Part shown: positions 60,516 to 64,000 of the stretch, in pieces
Numbering within the stretch: the stretch's first letter is position 1
How the letters are laid out: the number at the start of each line of letters is the position of its first letter
NCBI GenBank assembly: GCA_030530205.1
Contig: JAUMVK010000004.1
Coordinates: 124,001 to 188,000, forward strand
DNA from: RGIG3701 sp030530205
GTDB taxonomy: Bacteria > Planctomycetota > Planctomycetia > Pirellulales > Thermoguttaceae
Length of the DNA stretch: 64,000 nucleotides
Direction of reading: 5' to 3'
Notes under the pieces: model-generated
Databases searched by the model: none
What the model saw: the letters and a program-made list of their open reading frames with translations, nothing else
What the model was told of the DNA's origin: nothing
Made by a program: the position numbers and the translations under genes

Positions 60516-62072
60516 ATGATTCAGATTTACAACACGCTCTCGAAGTCGAAAGAAGAGTTTAAAACCGTCTCCGGCACGAACAAAGTCGGGATGTACCTCT
60601 GCGGGCCGACCGTTTACAAACCGAGCCACATCGGGCACATGGTCGGGCCGGTCATTTTCGATACGGTAAAGCGCTATCTCGTGTACAACGGCTACGACGT
60701 CCGGTTCATTATTAACATCACGGACGTGGACGACAAACTGATCGCCGAGTCGAACGCCCGTGGCATTTCCATGGCGGCGCTGGCGGCCGAGATGACCGAG
60801 GATTACCAGGCCAACATCCGCGCGCTGAACGTGAAAACCGTGAGCGATTTTCCGCGTGCCACGGAGCACATCAAGAACATGATCCCGTTCATCCAGCGCC
60901 TGATCGACCGCGGCTACGCCTACCCGGCGGAAGGGGACGTTTACTTCGACGTCGCGAAATTCCCGGAATACGGCAAGCTTTCGCACCGGACGCTCGAACA
61001 GATGCAGGGCGAAGGCGGTTCAACGGCCTCGCAGAAGCGCAACGCCGCCGACTTCGCGCTCTGGAAAGCCGCCAAACCGGGCGAGCCTTCGTGGGAAAGC
61101 CCGTGGGGGCCCGGTCGTCCCGGCTGGCACATCGAATGTTCCGTCATGTGCCACGAAATGCTTGGAGACACTTTTGAGATCCACGGCGGCGGGCTGGACC
61201 TGATGTTCCCGCACCACGAAAACGAAATCGCGCAGTCCGAGTGCTGCACCGGAAAACCGTACGTCAAGTACTGGATGCACAACGGCCTGATGCAGGCGTC
61301 GAGCGAGATCGGGAAAGTCGGCGGCCGTAAAACCCGCGCCGCCGAACCGGAAGAAGGCGACCTGGCGAGTCAGGAAGGCGGAAAGATCAGCAAATCCAAA
61401 GGCGCGGCCGCGTTCAAGGATATGCTCAAAGAGTTCACCGGCGAGAACATCCGTTTCTTCGTCCTCTCGACGCACTACCGCCGCCCGATTGACTACAGCA
61501 AAGAGCGCATCCAGCAAATCGGGGCCGGTATGGAAGCGTTTTATCGCTTTTTCAAACGTTTCCAGCGCGTGACCGGCGAGAGTTTCTACTCGCTGCCATA
61601 CGCGAAAAACCGCGTTGATGGTGATAATTTCGCCAGTTCGCTTCAGGGCGACTTTCTGAAGGGGATCGTTGAGTCCCGCGCACGGTGCCTCGCCTCCATG
61701 GACGACGATTTCAACACGGGCGGGATGATCGGCGAACTGTTCGAGATGCTGAAACGCCTGAACAAATTCGTGGACGAAAACAAGCTGGAGGAAACGAAAG
61801 ACGCGGCTTTAGCAAAGCAACTGGAGGCCGGCGCTCGCATCTTCCGTGAACTTGCCGCGATTTTGGGCGTTTTCGAGGAAGAAATCAAGCAGGAAGAAGG
61901 CGAAGACTCGAACCTGGTGAACTACTTGATGAACCTCTTGATCGAGCTGCGCAAAAACGCGAAAAAAGCGAAAGATTTCGCGACTGCCGACGCCATTCGG
62001 AATCAGCTCAACGCGCTGGGGATCACTCTGGAAGACCGTCCCGGCGGCGTGACGGAGTGGAGCAGAAACTAA
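60516..62072 (+). CDS. cysS: Cysteinyl-tRNA synthetase
   Basis: 518 residues, longer than the 460 or so typical. Class I synthetase motifs are present: zinc ligand Cys29 in YLCGPTVY, the HIGH-like HIGH at 38-41, zinc-site residues in GWHIECSVM and HHENE, and KISKSKG at about 290-296. An insertion of about 25 residues (SSEIGKVGGRKTRAAEPEEG) lies just before KISKSKG, a lineage-type extension. It charges tRNA-Cys. It has its own promoter and terminator. Confidence 0.96.
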   Translation: MIQIYNTLSKSKEEFKTVSGTNKVGMYLCGPTVYKPSHIGHMVGPVIFDTVKRYLVYNGYDVRFIINITDVDDKLIAESNARGISMAALAAEMTEDYQANIRALNVKTVSDFPRATEHIKNMIPFIQRLIDRGYAYPAEGDVYFDVAKFPEYGKLSHRTLEQMQGEGGSTASQKRNAADFALWKAAKPGEPSWESPWGPGRPGWHIECSVMCHEMLGDTFEIHGGGLDLMFPHHENEIAQSECCTGKPYVKYWMHNGLMQASSEIGKVGGRKTRAAEPEEGDLASQEGGKISKSKGAAAFKDMLKEFTGENIRFFVLSTHYRRPIDYSKERIQQIGAGMEAFYRFFKRFQRVTGESFYSLPYAKNRVDGDNFASSLQGDFLKGIVESRARCLASMDDDFNTGGMIGELFEMLKRLNKFVDENKLEETKDAALAKQLEAGARIFRELAAILGVFEEEIKQEEGEDSNLVNYLMNLLIELRKNAKKAKDFATADAIRNQLNALGITLEDRPGGVTEWSRN

Positions 62073-62099
62073 AAATTTGACGCGTCTTTAAATAATCCA

Positions 62100-62123
62100 G
62101 GGGAGGGGAAACCCTCCTCTTTT
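62100..62123 (+). terminator. Intrinsic terminator after cysS
   Basis: GGGGAGGG (62100-62107) pairs with CCCTCCTC (62112-62119) around GAAA, one G-U, then four T. Confidence 0.75.
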
Positions 62124-62163
62124 GTTTAGGCAAAACTCTTTCCCAAATTTTTTATTTTCTCTA

Positions 62164-62191
62164 TTGACTTTCTTTCAAACTGTGCTATAAT
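62164..62191 (+). promoter_or_regulatory. Promoter of the small membrane protein
   Basis: TTGACT (62164-62169), 16-bp spacer, TATAAT (62186-62191), 47 bases before the ATG. Confidence 0.82.
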
Positions 62192-62237
62192 AAGTCATAT
62201 AATTTGAACATTTTAACTCAACACGAGCTTAAATATT

Positions 62238-62477
62238 ATGAAACTCCTCGATTCGTGCCCGAAATTTTTGTTTTATCTTCTGGTCGCCAGCCTGTTCCTC
62301 CTGATGGCGGCAGTCGTCGCGGCGGGGGTAAGCGGCCTGCTCTGTCTGGTCGGGGATTTCGCGGCGGGGAAGATTTTCGGCTGGATCGCCGGCGCGTTGG
62401 GGCTTCTGTTCTTTGTGCACTTTTTCTGGCTCGTATTCCTGCACGTCGGATATACACTTCTGAAAGAAGATAAATAA
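62238..62477 (+). CDS. Small two-helix membrane protein
   Basis: 79 residues. Two long hydrophobic stretches: LFYLLVASLFLLMAAVVAAG and FGWIAGALGLLFFVHFFWLV. No family recognised. A strong promoter (62164-62191) and a clear terminator (62490-62527) frame it as a single-gene transcription unit, which supports it as real. Confidence 0.72.
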   Translation: MKLLDSCPKFLFYLLVASLFLLMAAVVAAGVSGLLCLVGDFAAGKIFGWIAGALGLLFFVHFFWLVFLHVGYTLLKEDK

Positions 62478-62489
62478 TTCACAAGACTG

Positions 62490-62527
62490 CGCGGGGCCAG
62501 GTTTCAGACGCTTTTCCCGCGTTTTTT
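62490..62527 (+). terminator. Terminator of the small membrane protein gene
   Basis: CGCGGG (62490-62495) pairs with CCCGCG (62516-62521), followed by six T. Confidence 0.75.
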
Positions 62528-62539
62528 CGTTTTAAAATA

Positions 62540-62570
62540 CAAAAAGCCCATCCCCATCACGGAATGGACT
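62540..62570 (-). terminator. Terminator of flgM
   Basis: Minus strand: AGTCCATTCC (62561-62570) pairs with GGGATGGGCT (62545-62554) with two G-U pairs, followed by five T. Confidence 0.75.
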
Positions 62571-62593
62571 TTCGTTTCCCTCCAAAAATCGCA

Positions 62594-62905
62594 CTAATCG
62601 AACAATTGACCAAGCATTTTATCGAGAGCGATTTCCATTTTTTCCGGCGTGTCATACGTCCCGGCAGCGATTTCCGCGCGGACACGATTCACCAGATCGG
62701 TACGGATCCCGTTCACCTTTACACCTGAAAAAGTCACATCGGTCGGCTGCGCACTCGCTTGGGGAGTCTTCACGTCCACAACATCCTGTTTCGGCGCGGC
62801 TTCCTGTTTTTTGGAAACGCTCGCGGCGCCATCTTCCATCTTTGCCTGGTGGACTGAGTTGATTCGGCTCACTCCCGTGACATTTGACAGTTTGTTAATT
62901 TCCAT
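62594..62905 (-). CDS. flgM: Anti-sigma-28 factor FlgM
   Basis: 103 residues, with GGATA ahead of the ATG. A disordered, Ala/Gln/Lys-rich N-terminal part precedes the FlgM C-terminal helices: VNRVRAEIAAGTYDTPEKME and IALDKMLGQLF. FlgM binds sigma-28 (FliA) and holds back late flagellar genes until the hook is complete. It stands alone here, away from fliN-fliO-fliP. A weak extended -10 (TGGTATAAC, 62974-62982, minus) lies upstream. Confidence 0.88.
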   Translation of the reverse strand: MEINKLSNVTGVSRINSVHQAKMEDGAASVSKKQEAAPKQDVVDVKTPQASAQPTDVTFSGVKVNGIRTDLVNRVRAEIAAGTYDTPEKMEIALDKMLGQLFD

Positions 62906-63324
62906 TGTATATCCTGTCAGTTTTTTATTTTGATTCCATTCAATCCTTGCAGCGAATCGACTCTGCGTTCTTAGTTATACCACAAAATCCGCAGAATGGG
63001 AAGGGGAATTTCTGCATTTTTCCCAATTTTTTGAAAAAAAATCGGTACCCTTTATAACTATACCATATTATTATGGCTTTGTCCTTCCCAAAAAATAAAA
63101 AAACTGAAATTTCTGATTTTAAAACCCTTTACCAAATTATTTAATTTTTATATCTTACTGTATCGTCAAACATTCACTTATTTCTACAGATTAATTTTTA
63201 AATATTCCAGGCAATTTGGAAAATTTTTTCGGTGCCCCTTGCCTTGGGGGTGAATATTGTGTATAATCGCGAAAAAAGGGATCAACCCTCTTTTCGATCC
63301 TTCCTTTAACCCACGGAGCCACCC
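62906..63324. other. AT-rich intergenic region between flgM and the sialidase
   Basis: No gene is supported. It holds divergent regulatory signals: a weak flgM -10 (62974-62982, minus), the sialidase promoter (63239-63267) and an inverted repeat just after it (63271-63295). The middle part (63000-63230) is very AT-rich without recognisable features. Confidence 0.5.
63239..63267 (+). promoter_or_regulatory. Promoter of the sialidase gene
   Basis: TTGCCT (63239-63244), 17-bp spacer, TATAAT (63262-63267), 57 bases before the ATG. A GAAAA-AAGGG/CCCTC-TTTTC inverted repeat follows within ten bases. Confidence 0.72.
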
Positions 63325-64000
63325 ATGCGAAACCAGCTTCCCGCCTTGTTCGTTTTTCTCTGCCTTGTCACTTTTTCAGTCGTTCTGAACGCGCAGACGC
63401 CGCTCACCGAGTCGCTCGTCGTGCAGGACGTACCGGGTTATAATTCCTGGCCGGTCATTCAGGCACTCGGGAAGAAACTCGTTTGTATCTACAGCCGTGG
63501 GACAGGCCATTCCATCGGCGAGGGCGTGCGCGGCGTGTGGGCGCGGACCTCCGAGGACGGCGGCAAAACGTGGTCGCCCGAGACACTTGTCGCAAACTCA
63601 CCCGATTGGGGCGAGGTCACGATCGGTAAGGGCCTGGACGAAAACGGCGCCCTGCTCGTCTGGATCCGCCGCTGCGGAAAGGGGATCCAACACGATTTGT
63701 ACCGCAGTACGGACGGCGTGAATTACGAGCTGATCTCCACGCCGCACCTTGACCCGATGCCGATGCAGATCACGGACGTATTTTCGGTCCCGACGGTGGG
63801 GTTGATGGCGCTCTGGTTTCAGGGGAACTACGGCGACAGCGGCCCCTGCCACGCCTGGGGGACAGTCGTGAGTACCGACAACGGAAAGACCTGGACCCAG
63901 AACATCATCGAGAAAGAGATCAGCAAAGACGACTGGCCGACCGAGCAGGCCGCGGTTTATCTGGGCGACGGGAAGATCCTCGCCGTGGCCCGGGTCGAGA
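63325..64000 (+). CDS. Exo-sialidase/BNR-repeat protein (3' end outside window)
   Basis: 225 residues are visible before the edge. The ATG at 63325 follows CGGAG. The signal peptide is 1-24 (ending LNAQ). Two Asp-box motifs, TSEDGGKTWSPE (about 74-85) and STDNGKTWTQN (about 184-194), mark a six-bladed sialidase-type beta-propeller. The early strand LVCIYSRGTGHS may carry an arginine of the active site. It is predicted to release sialic acid or a related sugar from glycans outside the cell, fitting the esterases at 41803-48484. Without the 3' half, specificity and catalytic completeness are unknown. Confidence 0.82.
   Translation, partial: MRNQLPALFVFLCLVTFSVVLNAQTPLTESLVVQDVPGYNSWPVIQALGKKLVCIYSRGTGHSIGEGVRGVWARTSEDGGKTWSPETLVANSPDWGEVTIGKGLDENGALLVWIRRCGKGIQHDLYRSTDGVNYELISTPHLDPMPMQITDVFSVPTVGLMALWFQGNYGDSGPCHAWGTVVSTDNGKTWTQNIIEKEISKDDWPTEQAAVYLGDGKILAVARVE

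Overview
The window reads as a chromosomal contig of a planctomycete, most likely of the Pirellulales type. This is an inference from protein families: four DUF1559 prepilin-like proteins with an H-X9-DG tail, three PEP-CTERM surface proteins, a planctomycete-style J-like N-terminus fused to a helical toroid (48625-51054), a short signal-peptide leucine-rich-repeat protein, and a cysteinyl-tRNA synthetase with an insertion just before KISKS. The sialidase start at the right edge, a GH43 glycosidase and two large SGNH (SASA) esterases suggest a glycan-degrading, possibly host-associated, lifestyle. Flagellar genes (fliN-fliO-fliP and flgM) indicate motility.

Layout. 1-7339 (+): a large TPR membrane protein (5' end outside the window), a second exported repeat protein, and an ExbB-ExbD-ExbD proton-channel operon. 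7692-11096 (+): an orphan LutB-type iron-sulfur protein, an LRR protein and a two-gene unknown cassette flanked by palindromic repeats. 11215-17389 (-): a HEAT lipoprotein, a DAC-domain (c-di-AMP synthase-like) protein, fliN, fliO, fliP and an exported pseudo-esterase. 17602-20278 (+): an FmdB-type zinc ribbon protein, a SHOCT membrane protein, clpX and a restriction endonuclease convergent with its methyltransferase (20253-21845, -). 22087-32344 (-): an OleC-like acyl-adenylating enzyme, an unknown membrane protein, a DUF89 phosphatase-like protein, two related DUF1559 genes, the fatty-acid genes fabF, acpP, fabG and fabD, then rpmF and a DUF1292 protein. 32708-35392 (+): an exported transglutaminase-like/TPR protein, followed by tRNA-Arg(CCT). 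36150-41552 (-): GH43, a class I glutamine amidotransferase (peptidase C26), DUF805, an atypical DUF1559 protein and a PPi-type phosphofructokinase. 41803-62477 (+): two tandem paralogous PEP-CTERM esterases, the J-like/toroid protein, a small membrane protein, DUF1559, a PATR-repeat PEP-CTERM protein, a secretin, cysS and a small membrane protein. Then flgM (-) and the 5' part of a sialidase (+).

How it fits together. The secretin and the prepilin-like proteins point to a type II secretion/type IV pilus-like export apparatus. The PEP-CTERM proteins imply an exosortase elsewhere in the genome. The ExbB/ExbD set with TPR partners would energise envelope transport. Many genes have readable housekeeping-type promoters with an unusually regular 16-17 bp spacer, and many are closed by clear intrinsic terminators.

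Most interesting signals: (1) the tandem esterase pair, each with three copies of an unrecognised domain of about 200 residues, a 317-bp identical 3' tract suggesting gene conversion, and a shared promoter core; (2) two tandem hairpins with covarying stems and matching 12-nt loops at 25611-25682; (3) five units of an 11-bp repeat upstream of lutB; (4) several families of small inverted-repeat (MITE-like) elements, two of which bracket accessory genes; (5) a DUF1559 paralog whose upstream copy has lost the promoter -10 region; (6) an exported hydrolase whose nucleophile serine is replaced by phenylalanine.
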